This document shows positions 1 through 8,620 of a stretch of DNA of 64,000 nucleotides, piece by piece. This stretch comes from Clostridia bacterium. GTDB lineage: Bacteria > Bacillota > Clostridia > Oscillospirales > Ruminococcaceae. Under the pieces are notes generated by a model. It did no database searches, was not told the DNA's origin, and was given only the letters and a program-made list of their open reading frames with translations. Numbering within the stretch: position 1 is the stretch's first letter; each line of letters begins with the position of its first letter. The stretch covers positions 1 through 64,000 of the forward strand of contig RZZW01000007.1 of NCBI GenBank assembly GCA_009929695.1. The letters run 5' to 3'. Position numbers and translations under genes: made by a program.

Positions 1-204
1 ACCTTTCCGTTATGCCTTGGGGTGTAGGGCCGGATAAGCTTGTGCCGAATCCCGCGATGTTTGAGGTGCGCCTCAAACAGCGTGAGATCATCGGGAGCGT
101 TGCCGCCAAAACGCTTGGTAAACTCAAATCCGTTGTCCGTTTGAACACATTCCACCGGAAAGGGAAACGCCTTAAGCATAAGTATAAAACTTATAATGTG
201 CCAA
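1..204 (-). pseudogene. Transposase C-terminal fragment (DDE integrase-type), cut by window edge
   Basis: Read on the minus strand, one open frame from about 204 to the window edge encodes a piece of a DDE transposase/integrase. It shows FPFPVECVQTDNGFEFTKRF, then GIRHKLIRPYTPRHNGK, the conserved catalytic-domain stretch of IS481/IS3-like transposases (the D of QTDNG is the second catalytic Asp). There is no start codon with a ribosome site: the frame begins directly after the stop codon of the hipA-like gene (TAA at 207-209), so the 5' half of the transposase is missing. The remainder lies outside the window. Family assignment beyond DDE/rve type is tentative. Confidence 0.7.
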
Positions 205-206
205 TA

Positions 207-1031
207 TTACTCGCGCATAAACCGCTGCCTTATTGTGATGCAAGCAGTCACTCGCTCTGCGATGATGCTTCTGTCTCGTGCGGGGTAGTATTCTAACAGT
301 GGTTGAGCGAAATCTAAAATATCTTTTTCGGTAAAAGTCGGAATGGACAGCTGTTTTCCATAGAGGCTTCGGGCGGCGTTCATTTGTCTTGTAAAGGTTG
401 TGTTAAAGGGTCTTGCTTGCAGGGACGAAATTAAGGCTTTAGGGGCAATGTCCATTGGATTGAGCTGTGTGTTTGAGAGCAGGCCGGCGCCGTTGTCAAA
501 AATGGGGCAGTAGCTATAGTGCCCGTTCTGCTCAATGACGGCAATATTATTTAGGTGGCGGTCATCGTTGCAAAACAAAGCGTCCACCTCAAAAAGCAGC
601 GTCAAATAGCGCGGAAAATCCTTTAGTGAAGTGACTTCTGCAACCGCATCAGCCAAATAGGCAATGCGGCGCTTATCGCTTGGCAGCTGCGAAAGCTTTT
701 GCTTTAGCGGCGTGCCGAGTGTATTTGTTAGCAGTCTGTTTACTGCTATAAGTGCGTGCATAGGCTTTAGAAAATTATCACTTACACAGCCTGTGCGGTC
801 ACGCCCATGCACATGAAGCTTTTCCATATGGTAGCGCACAAAGGTAAAGGGTGTTTCGACGTGTATATTGCCGGTTTCGAGTAACGTGGAAATTAGCGCT
901 TCTGCCAATGCCTCATATCCGAATTGGTCAAGCTTATACCAACAATTAAAGCCGCTATCAAGCCATTTTTCTTGATTACCCTTTGATGAAGTTTCGGCAA
1001 TTTTTTCATTTGAAACAAGCTTTATTGTCAT
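207..1031 (-). CDS. HipA-like protein kinase (toxin of a HipA-type TA module)
   Basis: 274 aa. The C-terminal two thirds carries the HipA kinase signature: FCNDDRHLNNIAVI (catalytic Asp and Asn of the DRHxxN loop) and FDNGAGLL (metal-binding Asp). The N-terminus (KGNQEKWL, then YKLDQFGYEALAE) matches the short HipA-like proteins of Firmicutes that lack the roughly 100-residue N-terminal subdomain of E. coli HipA. In that family the kinase phosphorylates a cellular target and the upstream gene encodes the antitoxin. Start chosen at 1031 because this ATG overlaps the stop of the upstream gene (ATGA) and has GGAGAG seven bases upstream; an ATG at 1055 is possible but poorer. The substrate cannot be read from sequence. 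Confidence 0.75.
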   Translation of the reverse strand: MTIKLVSNEKIAETSSKGNQEKWLDSGFNCWYKLDQFGYEALAEALISTLLETGNIHVETPFTFVRYHMEKLHVHGRDRTGCVSDNFLKPMHALIAVNRLLTNTLGTPLKQKLSQLPSDKRRIAYLADAVAEVTSLKDFPRYLTLLFEVDALFCNDDRHLNNIAVIEQNGHYSYCPIFDNGAGLLSNTQLNPMDIAPKALISSLQARPFNTTFTRQMNAARSLYGKQLSIPTFTEKDILDFAQPLLEYYPARDRSIIAERVTACITIRQRFMRE

Positions 1032-1567
1032 GGCATACTCTCCATTTCGATCCATTGTGAATCTTCAGCCATACGACCGGCAGTTTTTTGTATAATCTCA
1101 AGCGGAGAATATTCTGCAACGCCGATTGTTTCTAAATATTCACGTATACCTGCGCGTGAGGGAGGAACACAACGCTCCTGTAAAAATGCTTGAAAATCCG
1201 CCCAGCTCGGCAGCTTGTTATTGCCAAAGGCGGTCTTTGTAATATCGTCAATATGATTTTCAGCAAGCAGCATTTCATCTGTAAAATCTGCATATATCGT
1301 GCTGCATAGCCTACTGCTGTCATAAAATTGAAAGCGGCGCACATCATGACCGAGCGCACGTTTTTGTGCGGCAAAATCACTTGGCAAAAGGCTTTTAGAA
1401 ACAGTAATGCTTTCGCCATTAAAGCTAAGCGTCACCTCTCGATGAAGTGCGTTAAGGCCAAGCTCATTGACCCAAGCACTGGGAAGTGTTAGCTTATAGG
1501 TTTTCGCGCCCTTGCCGGCCGTGCCACCCGCTGCACTAATACTAATTGTAGCTTTGCGTTGTTCCAT
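1028..1567 (-). CDS. Probable antitoxin / DNA-binding partner of the HipA-like kinase
   Basis: 179 aa, start at ATG 1567 preceded by GAGGTG. The first 50 residues (KATISISAAGGTAGKGAKTYKLTLPSAWV split around Gly-rich and LPSAW motifs, then LNALHREVTLSFNGESITV) resemble a SpoVT/AbrB-like swapped-hairpin DNA-binding fold, as in AbrB-type antitoxins. The C-terminal 120 residues are mainly helical with no domain I recognise. Translational coupling to the kinase (ATGA overlap) is typical of TA pairs, where the antitoxin represses its own operon. Assignment as antitoxin is by fold resemblance and position, not by close recognition of the family. Confidence 0.6.
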   Translation of the reverse strand: MEQRKATISISAAGGTAGKGAKTYKLTLPSAWVNELGLNALHREVTLSFNGESITVSKSLLPSDFAAQKRALGHDVRRFQFYDSSRLCSTIYADFTDEMLLAENHIDDITKTAFGNNKLPSWADFQAFLQERCVPPSRAGIREYLETIGVAEYSPLEIIQKTAGRMAEDSQWIEMESMP

Positions 1568-1682
1568 GTGAATCACCTCGGCTACTATTATACAGTATTC
1601 GGAACGAATAATCAATATATTGCAAAGAACGTGCCATTTGAAAAAGTGCAAGGTAGCCGTGACAATAGAATAACAAAGCAAT

Positions 1683-1718
1683 AATGCCGCCCATCAAAAT
1701 GAGCGGCATTTGTTTTTT
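1683..1718. terminator. Hairpin terminator between the antitoxin promoter region and the Dabb gene
   Basis: AATGCCGC (1683-1690) pairs with GCGGCATT (1703-1710); the plus-strand side is followed by TGTTTTTT. On the minus strand it lies just after the Dabb gene stop and before the hipA module, so it probably ends the 4549-1732 operon, though the U-tract is poorer in that direction. Confidence 0.5.
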
Positions 1719-1731
1719 CTCAATTGATTTT

Positions 1732-2055
1732 TTAAATTTCAAAATCAATTGACGCTATTTCGGATAAAAGTGGGGAGCAGATTTTGGAAAGGGACAAATG
1801 GGCGGGGTGGGGCGGATATGCGGCGGCGGCTTCGGCGGTGTCGAAGGTTAAAATCTGCACTAAATCGCAAAAGGATAAAAGAGGCGGCGAAACAGATGGC
1901 ACGTCAAATAAGGCTGTGCCGACGAAGCTTTCTTTTATAAAATCAATCTCTTTCGGCAGAGCTTCAAGCTGTGTTTTTACAAACAAAAGCTTTTCCGTTT
2001 GCTCGGGTTCATCTGTACTTTGCGAAAGTCTGAACATTGAGATGTGCTTTATCAT
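1732..2055 (-). CDS. Dabb-domain (stress-responsive alpha/beta barrel) protein
   Basis: 107 aa, about the usual length of a single Dabb domain (dimeric ferredoxin-like barrel). Diagnostic features are MIKHISMFRL at the start, VKTQLEALPKEIDFIKE in the middle, then DLVQILTFDTAEAAAAYPPHPAHL, with the conserved YxxHPxH. Some relatives are enzymes acting on small aromatic or polyketide substrates; most have no known role, and no function is claimed here. Start is supported by AGGAGG before ATG 2055. It follows the AraC/GH39-like regulator by only 19 bases on the same strand, so the two are likely co-transcribed. Confidence 0.8.
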   Translation of the reverse strand: MIKHISMFRLSQSTDEPEQTEKLLFVKTQLEALPKEIDFIKESFVGTALFDVPSVSPPLLSFCDLVQILTFDTAEAAAAYPPHPAHLSLSKICSPLLSEIASIDFEI

Positions 2056-2074
2056 ATAATTTTCCTCCTAAATA

Positions 2075-4549
2075 TCAAGATATTATTGGGTGAAGGACGA
2101 TAAGCCTTATTTCGTGCGCGTCGAGTGTGCGTGCCAGCGTGAGCTGTCCATCGGGACAGTTTACACGCTGCTTTTTTTTGCGCGGAAGGGAAACGGCGTT
2201 GAGATATTCCACATCTCCGCTGTCCGCCACAGGCAGTGCGCCCATCTCAACCCACTTGTCAAAGCTTGAGCCGCTCTGCGTGCCAATTGTTGTCTCGCAT
2301 AAAAGATAATTCTTTTCAGCAAGCCCCTCGAGCGGAAGGACATATTTGCGCTGTAAACGGCTTGAAAAGGCGGTATAGCGTTTTGTGAAGCTCATGTCAA
2401 AAAGCTCTCCGTGTGCATATAAATCATTGAAATGAAGATAATTATAAAACAAAACCTGAATATCGCCATTATCGCTGCGCGTGACTATAAATCCGTCCTT
2501 CCTCGCAAGCACCGTTCCTCCGAGCTGTGCAAGCGCCCAGTAGCCGTAATACGCCGCCTTGCGTATGCCGGCTGTTGTGACAAGCCCAAGCCCGCCGTGA
2601 TATTGGTCGCTTGAAAGCTGAATTTCCTCGACGAAATCACTTACCACCCAGTATCCAAGTGCCTCTACCTCGCCACAGTTTTCAAGCGCGTTTTTTACAA
2701 TAAACGCCGCTTTATACGCTGTGTCATTAAGCAAATCGCGGTGACTTAACGAGCTGTTCCACGTGCTTAAGCGCAGCGGCAAATCGCCCCACTGCTGTAA
2801 TGCCGAGTTGCGCTTTATGTGCGCGATGCATTCCTGTAACGCGTCGGGCGAGGTGCGGAACTGTAAATGCGCCGCCGTTTGCACCGAGGTGCTCAAATTT
2901 TGCTCTATGTGATTTATAGGGAAGTAGCTTATATTTATCGCAGACGGCATACACTGCGCCTCGCGGCAAAGCGTGAGAAAATGCGGGAATTCGCTGTTTT
3001 CCTCAAGCGTGTAATTGCGCATGGAGGGCAGTTCTATATTGCATTCGGGCAAAATCTCTTTAATATCGTCCCATGTACGCTTATAAAAATCAAAATACGC
3101 GTTTAGCCCGCCGAAGCCGAACTCATCTGTGGTGCTGTCCGGCGTTGACCACAGCATAACAGGCCACGCTGCGACATTTTCTCTGCCATAGCGCGCTATA
3201 AGGTGCTTAAAAAGTTGCTGTATAAGCAGACGCCATTTTGAATAGTCGTTCGGCAGGCTGATTATTGATTTATGGTAAAACATGCTGTGCGCACCCTCGC
3301 GCGCAAGCGCGCTTGGCATAAACGAAAGCTCAAGTATCGGGGAGAGCTGGATTTCACGCAAAAAGTCAAATGCCCTGTCGATAAGTGCAAAGCTGAGCAT
3401 AGGCGTGCCGTCCGCACTCTCGCTGTAAAGCATCATACCGTCGTCAAGTAAGCCGTGAAAGCCTATAACTTGAAAATGCAAATCCTTTTGCACGGTGCGC
3501 AGCGTGCTTTGTATTTCGGACGTCAGCAAATCCTTTGCGTTGCCGATGTTGCATTGCTTAAAAATTGAGCTTGCAAGTGGATGCCCCTTCGTTTGCAGTG
3601 CGGCATTTACGCGCCCAAGCTCTAAAATACGGCGCGGCGGCGCAGCGTTTGACTGCACACTGCTCGACACCTCAAGATACTGCGCCAAAATTCGCAAATC
3701 GTGCGAATACCCGACGTTTAAAGCGTCAGGCTGCTTTGCCGCCGAGACGAGCACTGTTGCGCGGTATCTGCTGGGCGATACGCCGTATTTCTTGCGAAAC
3801 GCCGCAATCATGCTGCGTCCGCTTGGAAAGCCGTTGCGCTCTGCCAAATCCTCAGCCGAAAGCTCGCGTCTGCCGATTTCAAGCAGCACGTGTTCAAGCC
3901 GCAAACCGTCCATATATTCCGAAAACGTAGTGCCAACCGCCTGCTTGAACAGCCTGCTCATGTAAGGCGGTGTGAGGTAAAAGCGCTCAGCAAGACTTCC
4001 CAATGTGATGCCCTCGGCAAAATGCTCTGTGCAGTAGCGCAAAATGTCCTCCATACGCGCAAGCTGGCTTTGCCGCTCGGCTGTGTCGGCGTTTGCCTGC
4101 ACCGCATAGTGCAAAAGCAGGTGGTGCATAAGCGCATAGCAGTGGCTTTTATTTAAAAGACGGCTTATTTTATCTTCCGCCGCGCTCGCCTTTACAATGC
4201 TTGCCAAAAGGTGCTTAAGCCACAGAAGACCTGCCTGCTCCGATGCAGTTAGGCTGTTGCAGTCTAAAAAAATATCGTTTGGTATTACACTGCTGTCAAA
4301 ACGCGAATAATCTATCCGAAACACAATGCACTTGCAGCCTTGCGCTTTTGCACCGTGCATTTCGTAGGGGTTTATAAGGATAAGCTTATCTGCGTCAAGC
4401 TCAAACGTGTGTTCGCGCACCGTTATCGAAAGGCTGCCACTCAAAATATAATAAATTGTGGCATAAGGGTGCCATCGGCACAAAAAGTCCTCTACCGTCT
4501 GCATTTCAAACGCGACGGGAAGCTCCGGCGTGAAATCTGTCTGCTTCAT
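2075..4549 (-). CDS. AraC-type regulator fused to a catalytically degenerate GH39-like domain
   Basis: 824 aa in three parts: an N-terminal cupin/AraC sugar-sensing domain (about 1-110; WHPYATIYYILSGSL), an AraC/XylS double helix-turn-helix (about 170-270; LAERFYLTPPYMSRLFKQ and GVSPSRYR), and a long GH39 beta-xylosidase-like TIM barrel (about 310-800; e.g. IKEILPECNIELPSMR, NDTAYKAAFIVKN). In active GH39 enzymes the acid/base Glu sits in a WNEP motif and the nucleophile in a TEWNS motif. Here they read WSTP (around residues 467-470) and STWNSS (Thr at about 596), so both catalytic glutamates appear replaced. I infer a sugar-binding sensor rather than an enzyme. Start ATG 4549 follows GGAGGCAAGCC. 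Next gene upstream on the other strand is a truncated sugar-ABC ATPase, a plausible former target. Confidence 0.75.
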   Translation of the reverse strand: MKQTDFTPELPVAFEMQTVEDFLCRWHPYATIYYILSGSLSITVREHTFELDADKLILINPYEMHGAKAQGCKCIVFRIDYSRFDSSVIPNDIFLDCNSLTASEQAGLLWLKHLLASIVKASAAEDKISRLLNKSHCYALMHHLLLHYAVQANADTAERQSQLARMEDILRYCTEHFAEGITLGSLAERFYLTPPYMSRLFKQAVGTTFSEYMDGLRLEHVLLEIGRRELSAEDLAERNGFPSGRSMIAAFRKKYGVSPSRYRATVLVSAAKQPDALNVGYSHDLRILAQYLEVSSSVQSNAAPPRRILELGRVNAALQTKGHPLASSIFKQCNIGNAKDLLTSEIQSTLRTVQKDLHFQVIGFHGLLDDGMMLYSESADGTPMLSFALIDRAFDFLREIQLSPILELSFMPSALAREGAHSMFYHKSIISLPNDYSKWRLLIQQLFKHLIARYGRENVAAWPVMLWSTPDSTTDEFGFGGLNAYFDFYKRTWDDIKEILPECNIELPSMRNYTLEENSEFPHFLTLCREAQCMPSAINISYFPINHIEQNLSTSVQTAAHLQFRTSPDALQECIAHIKRNSALQQWGDLPLRLSTWNSSLSHRDLLNDTAYKAAFIVKNALENCGEVEALGYWVVSDFVEEIQLSSDQYHGGLGLVTTAGIRKAAYYGYWALAQLGGTVLARKDGFIVTRSDNGDIQVLFYNYLHFNDLYAHGELFDMSFTKRYTAFSSRLQRKYVLPLEGLAEKNYLLCETTIGTQSGSSFDKWVEMGALPVADSGDVEYLNAVSLPRKKKQRVNCPDGQLTLARTLDAHEIRLIVLHPIIS

Positions 4550-4940
4550 GGCTTGCCTCCTTTATTTCTTTTAAGTTTAGTTTAAATACAAGTAAGTGTC
4601 AATATATTAACTGCAGGTGCTTATAAAATTGCAGCAAAAATAATGCGTATTTTTATTAAACTGTATATTCTCGGCAATATCTAATATTAAAATTCAAAAA
4701 GCGCACTGTCAATCTGCATAAAATTTTTATATATCAATCGGCAATAAGCATAATCTATACAGTATGTTAACTTGCGACGTGGATAAACTGACGCTTTTTT
4801 AACATGTACTGCGTGCAAAGCTGCTGCTTGACGGTGTTTTGGCTAAACCCACGACTGTTCAAACACTAATTATGACATTCAAACAACATCATATCAATGA
4901 TAAAATTAAAGCAACAAAAGCGAAGGAGCGTGGCTTTAAG
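4550..4940. other. AT-rich divergent intergenic region
   Basis: 391 bases between the minus-strand AraC/GH39-like gene and the plus-strand ABC ATPase remnant. Very AT-rich; it should contain promoters for both directions, but I cannot fix a convincing -35/-10 pair. No gene seen. Confidence 0.4.
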
Positions 4941-5159
4941 ATGTCTAATGTGGGTGCGAAGGCTAAAGAGGTCATCATGGAGGTGCGCGGCATGGAGAAG
5001 CGCTTCAGCCCTGTTGTTGCGCTTAACAATGTCAGCTTTCAGGTTTTCCGCGGAGAGGTCAGGGGCTTGATAGGCGAAAACGGCTCGGGAAAATCTACTG
5101 TAACATCAATCTTCTGCGGTAAGGGCGCAACTGTGACAATATGCAAATCGTCATTATAA
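4941..5159 (+). pseudogene. Truncated sugar ABC transporter ATP-binding protein (RbsA/MglA type)
   Basis: ATG at 4941 with AGGAGCG upstream starts a normal N-terminus: IMEVRGMEKRFSPVVALNNVSF, then GEVRGLIGENGSGKST with an intact Walker A. After STVTSIFCG the similarity ends and the frame closes at 5159 after 72 residues, whereas the family is near 500 residues with two ATPase domains. The Q-loop, signature motif and Walker B are all missing, so this cannot be functional. The break is near 5120; the following sequence is not recognisable as the rest of the gene, so it is a truncation or deletion rather than one frameshift. Confidence 0.75.
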
Positions 5160-5654
5160 AACGAAAGCACATTTTTGGGCAGTGCAATCTTAAATGATTC
5201 GAACGACTTAAAAAATGCGATGCTATGATTGCTAATCATTTTGATAGCTGTTTAGACGATGTGTAAGAAAAGGTTTATACGAAAGACTTGTTCAGGAGAG
5301 ATTAAAGTGAACACGAATATGGATATTAAGATGGACAAACATCAAGGATGCATCAAGTAATTCGTATAAGTTGTTTTTTATTGGCGTTCATAATGGCCGC
5401 CATTTTTAGCATAAAATTGCAACCAACATCTGTAACTGTATGAGTTTAAGCTTAAAAAATATTATTATTCCGCCAATAATTTATCTTCTCTAATTAGGAC
5501 AAAAGCAAGGATTATAGAGAATGTGATTTTATCAAATTATACTGATATGTATAAGTTAATATCAAAAAATTCTTATATTGCTAAAATCGGTATTTACTTT
5601 ACAATTTTGTTGGACCACGCTATAATGCTTATTATAATAATTGGGGGCGAATTT
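5160..5654 (+). other. Intergenic stretch with one very short possible ORF
   Basis: About 495 bases without a recognisable gene. At 5307-5360 a GTG-started 17-codon frame (MNTNMDIKMDKHQGCIK) sits behind AGGAGAG with good spacing; it may be a leader peptide, the start of a deleted gene, or chance. The rest is AT-rich and probably carries the promoter of the serine hydrolase operon. Confidence 0.25.
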
Positions 5655-6812
5655 GTGGCAAATTATCAAATGCTAGATGAATATCTTGACGAGCTTGTTT
5701 CAAACGGAAAGGTTTGCGGGTGTGCTGTTGCGCTGCAAACTGGGAACGAGCGTACACATTATAAATTTGCGGGGCTACAGAGCTGCGATGGTAATGTGCC
5801 GATAAAAAGCGATACTCTATACAGAATATATTCAATGACAAAGCTTGTGACGGTAGTGGCGGTGATACAGCTTATAGAAAAGAACGCATTAAAGCTTGAA
5901 GATGCTTTGTCAGATTGCATTCCAAAGTTCAAAAATATGATGGTGTACAAGCATCTTCCAAATGGGAAAATTGAAACAGTGCCTGCGGACAGAGAGCTTA
6001 CTATACTTGATTTGCTCACTATGCGCTCAGGTATTTCCTATGCCTATGATGACATTGGACCTGCATCAACCTCGATGCGTGAGGCTGTGGCCACCTTAAG
6101 AGCAAACAATCCGCGCTACAGCACAATGCAGTATGCTCAAATGCTGGCAGAGCTTCCACTTGCTTTTCAGCCAGGTACACATTTTTTATATGGCGCGTCG
6201 TGCGATGTTTTAGCAGCTGTTGTAGAAGTGATATCCGGAAATACTTTTGGAGAATATCTCGAAAAGAATATTTTTATGCCGCTTGAAATGCATAATACAT
6301 TTTTCAGATGGAATGAAAACACAATATCCCGAGTTGCCGATATCTATACTATTGGTGCAAATAAAAAGCTGAGAAAGCTGACAAATAGAAATTTCCAATA
6401 TGAGCCGCAAAGCAGATTTGAAGAGGGTGGCGGAGGGCTTTTGTCAACGCTTGATGATTATATGGCGTTTGCTAAAATGCTGTGCTGCGGGGGCAAAACC
6501 AGCTCGGGTGCAAGGTTGATAAGCGAAAAATCAGTATGCAGTATGACGCAAAATTATCTTAACGAGGAGCAGCTTGCAGATTTTGGCCAAAAAGGCTTTG
6601 GATATGGGCTTTGTGTGAGGACGCGGCTAGAAAACACGTGCGATATTAAGCTTGCGCAAAGAGGTGAGTTTGGTTGGTATGGGGTTGCAGGCTCACTTGT
6701 GATAATTGATATATCAAAAAAGCTTACAGCTGTATATATGCAGCAGCTAATTCCGGCAGGGGAAGCTGAAATACATCAAAAGCTTAGAGAGCTTATATAT
6801 GGCGCGATTTGA
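5655..6812 (+). CDS. Serine hydrolase, class C beta-lactamase / DD-peptidase fold
   Basis: 385 aa from the GTG at 5655. The active-site SxxK is clear (YSMTKLVTVVAV, about residue 60), followed by LTILDLLTMRSGISY, typical of Beta-lactamase (PF00144) esterases and peptidases; the second motif Tyr is in FLYGASCDVL, and the C-terminal EEGGGGLLSTLDDYMAFAKML is also characteristic. No signal peptide from this start, so probably cytoplasmic. The upstream in-frame hydrophobic stretch (from ATG 5523) would add a membrane-like segment, but GGGGGCG before GTG 5655 favours the short form. In this locus it may deacylate or deacetylate pectic oligosaccharides, which is inference from the neighbours. Confidence 0.8.
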   Translation: MANYQMLDEYLDELVSNGKVCGCAVALQTGNERTHYKFAGLQSCDGNVPIKSDTLYRIYSMTKLVTVVAVIQLIEKNALKLEDALSDCIPKFKNMMVYKHLPNGKIETVPADRELTILDLLTMRSGISYAYDDIGPASTSMREAVATLRANNPRYSTMQYAQMLAELPLAFQPGTHFLYGASCDVLAAVVEVISGNTFGEYLEKNIFMPLEMHNTFFRWNENTISRVADIYTIGANKKLRKLTNRNFQYEPQSRFEEGGGGLLSTLDDYMAFAKMLCCGGKTSSGARLISEKSVCSMTQNYLNEEQLADFGQKGFGYGLCVRTRLENTCDIKLAQRGEFGWYGVAGSLVIIDISKKLTAVYMQQLIPAGEAEIHQKLRELIYGAI

Positions 6813-6835
6813 GCATTGTGAATGGAGACAGAAAA

Positions 6836-8620
6836 ATGAGACATTCAATTAGGCGTAAGCTGCTTGCCATGCTGCTGTTTTTTATAAGTTCAATGTTTCT
6901 TCTCGGCCTTTTTTCAATGTCTAATATAAGCGATTCATACATACAGCACGCGTATGAAATGCAGACGGCCTCGCTTAACGCATCTATATATATGATAGAG
7001 GAAAAATTGAGTGTCATTGAAAGCGAGACGTATGATTTAATAAGTAGCGACATTGTGCAAAATGCTATAACACAGCTGCTTGAATATATGGAACAGCTTA
7101 AAACAGGAGAACTGACAGCCACGCAGCGTGGCACGCGCACTGTGGCAGTGCGTGCCATACAGCGTGCGGTTAGTGATGCGCTTTATGAAAATGAACTTTT
7201 CGATGCATCATATTACATTTCTCCTGACGGAGCTTTGTACAAAACTTCTGCGCGAAATCAAATTTCTCTTACTGATGAACAGTTGCAAAAGCTTACACAG
7301 GAATGTGAAGAGAAGCGCGAGTGCTGCTTTTGTGTGCTTGAAGATGCGAGAAATTATCTTTTTGCAGTGAGAAATTTGTATGAACGCAAGGGATTGTCGC
7401 TTAGATATGCAGGCACAGCGGTATTTTGTATAAATCTTCCTAAAATGATGACATATTTTAGTGAGGGAACAGTGCCAGACTTGATTATGCGCATACAAAA
7501 TTCGGATGGAGAACTTATATATGAAAGCAAAGGCGAACAAAACGGTTCAAATACGCTGACAATGGACATGCTTGGCGACGGCGGATATGCAGTTGCGGAT
7601 TACGGAAATACGCGCAGTTTTATAACGGGTGTTAGTTCAAAAGTGCTTGACTGGGAGTATTATGGAATAGCAGATTATAATGCGATGTTTGGCACTGTTT
7701 TGAGGATGACCAAAATATATGAACTGTTGTTTGTAATATTATCGGCATTATTGTTGCTTATAGGTGCTTGGTTTGGAACAAATCTTGCGCAGCCAATAGA
7801 AAAGTTGACAAAGCATATGCGTGCTATAAGACATGATAACGATTTACAGGTGAGCGCATTGCCGCTGCTGCCGGATGACGGAAAAAACAGAATGGACGAA
7901 ATAGGTGAGCTTGACAGGCAATTTAATAAGCTTATCTCAGAAATTAACAGATTGATAAACGAAAACTATAAAAACCAGATACTTGTACAAGAAGCGCAAA
8001 TTGCAACATTGCAGGCACAGATAAATCCTCACTTTTTATATAATACGCTTGATATGATAAGATGGCTTGCCACCGAAAAGCAATATCAGCAGATACCACG
8101 TATAGTATCCTCACTAAGTCTTTTGCTGCGCTCGGCGATGTCAACTAAAAAAGCTAAAATAAAGTTGAGCGAAGAGCTTGATAATGTGAGAGCGTATATT
8201 ATGATTCAGCGCGCACGTTTTCGCGATCGTCTGAAGCTGACGATAGTTGTGCCGGAACAGTGCTTTGATTATCTTGTGCCAGTGATGTCACTTCAGATGC
8301 TTGTGGAAAACTCTGTTACCCACGCGCTTGAACAGATGCTTGAGCCATGCTGCATAAATGTGAGTGCTATGTTTGAAAATGAAAGCTTGCGGCTTTGTGT
8401 GGAAGATAACGGGCCCGGCATAGACCCTCATATAATTGAAAATCTTCACAGTGGCAAAGTAAAAGCCAGTGGAAATGGTATAGGGCTGTCAAATCTTGAT
8501 GAGCGCATGAGAAGAATGTATGATAAAAATGGCAAGATGCTTGTTGAAAATGCAGCTGAACACGGTGCAAAAATTACGCTTGTTCTGCCATTGGAGGGGA
8601 TAATAAATGAAGCGTTATAA
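6836..8620 (+). CDS. Sensor histidine kinase, YesM/LytS-like
   Basis: 594 aa. Start at ATG 6836 behind GGAGAC. Two membrane segments (about 8-28 and 295-316) bracket an extracellular sensor of about 265 residues; a HAMP linker follows (PIEKLTKHMRAIRH). The His_kinase (PF06580) phosphoacceptor region reads QINPHFLYNTLDMIRWLA near 395-412, and the HATPase has NSVTHALEQM (N box), DNGPGID and GNGIGLSNLDERMRRMY. This is the standard sensor type for extracellular glycans in Firmicutes. It overlaps the next gene by 14 bases and is 23 bases after the serine hydrolase, so sensing, response and transport genes seem one regulon. Confidence 0.9.
   Translation: MRHSIRRKLLAMLLFFISSMFLLGLFSMSNISDSYIQHAYEMQTASLNASIYMIEEKLSVIESETYDLISSDIVQNAITQLLEYMEQLKTGELTATQRGTRTVAVRAIQRAVSDALYENELFDASYYISPDGALYKTSARNQISLTDEQLQKLTQECEEKRECCFCVLEDARNYLFAVRNLYERKGLSLRYAGTAVFCINLPKMMTYFSEGTVPDLIMRIQNSDGELIYESKGEQNGSNTLTMDMLGDGGYAVADYGNTRSFITGVSSKVLDWEYYGIADYNAMFGTVLRMTKIYELLFVILSALLLLIGAWFGTNLAQPIEKLTKHMRAIRHDNDLQVSALPLLPDDGKNRMDEIGELDRQFNKLISEINRLINENYKNQILVQEAQIATLQAQINPHFLYNTLDMIRWLATEKQYQQIPRIVSSLSLLLRSAMSTKKAKIKLSEELDNVRAYIMIQRARFRDRLKLTIVVPEQCFDYLVPVMSLQMLVENSVTHALEQMLEPCCINVSAMFENESLRLCVEDNGPGIDPHIIENLHSGKVKASGNGIGLSNLDERMRRMYDKNGKMLVENAAEHGAKITLVLPLEGIINEAL

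Noticed and set aside
12-296. 94-residue plus-strand reading frame at the window start
   Set aside because: Antisense to the transposase fragment and the 3' end of the hipA-like gene, both of which have clear protein similarity.
1542-1748. 68-residue minus-strand frame upstream of the antitoxin
   Set aside because: Covers the promoter and a terminator hairpin; no ribosome site and hydrophobic chance translation.
5039-5239. 66-residue minus-strand frame after the ABC ATPase remnant
   Set aside because: Its second half is antisense to the Walker A region and the rest resembles no family.
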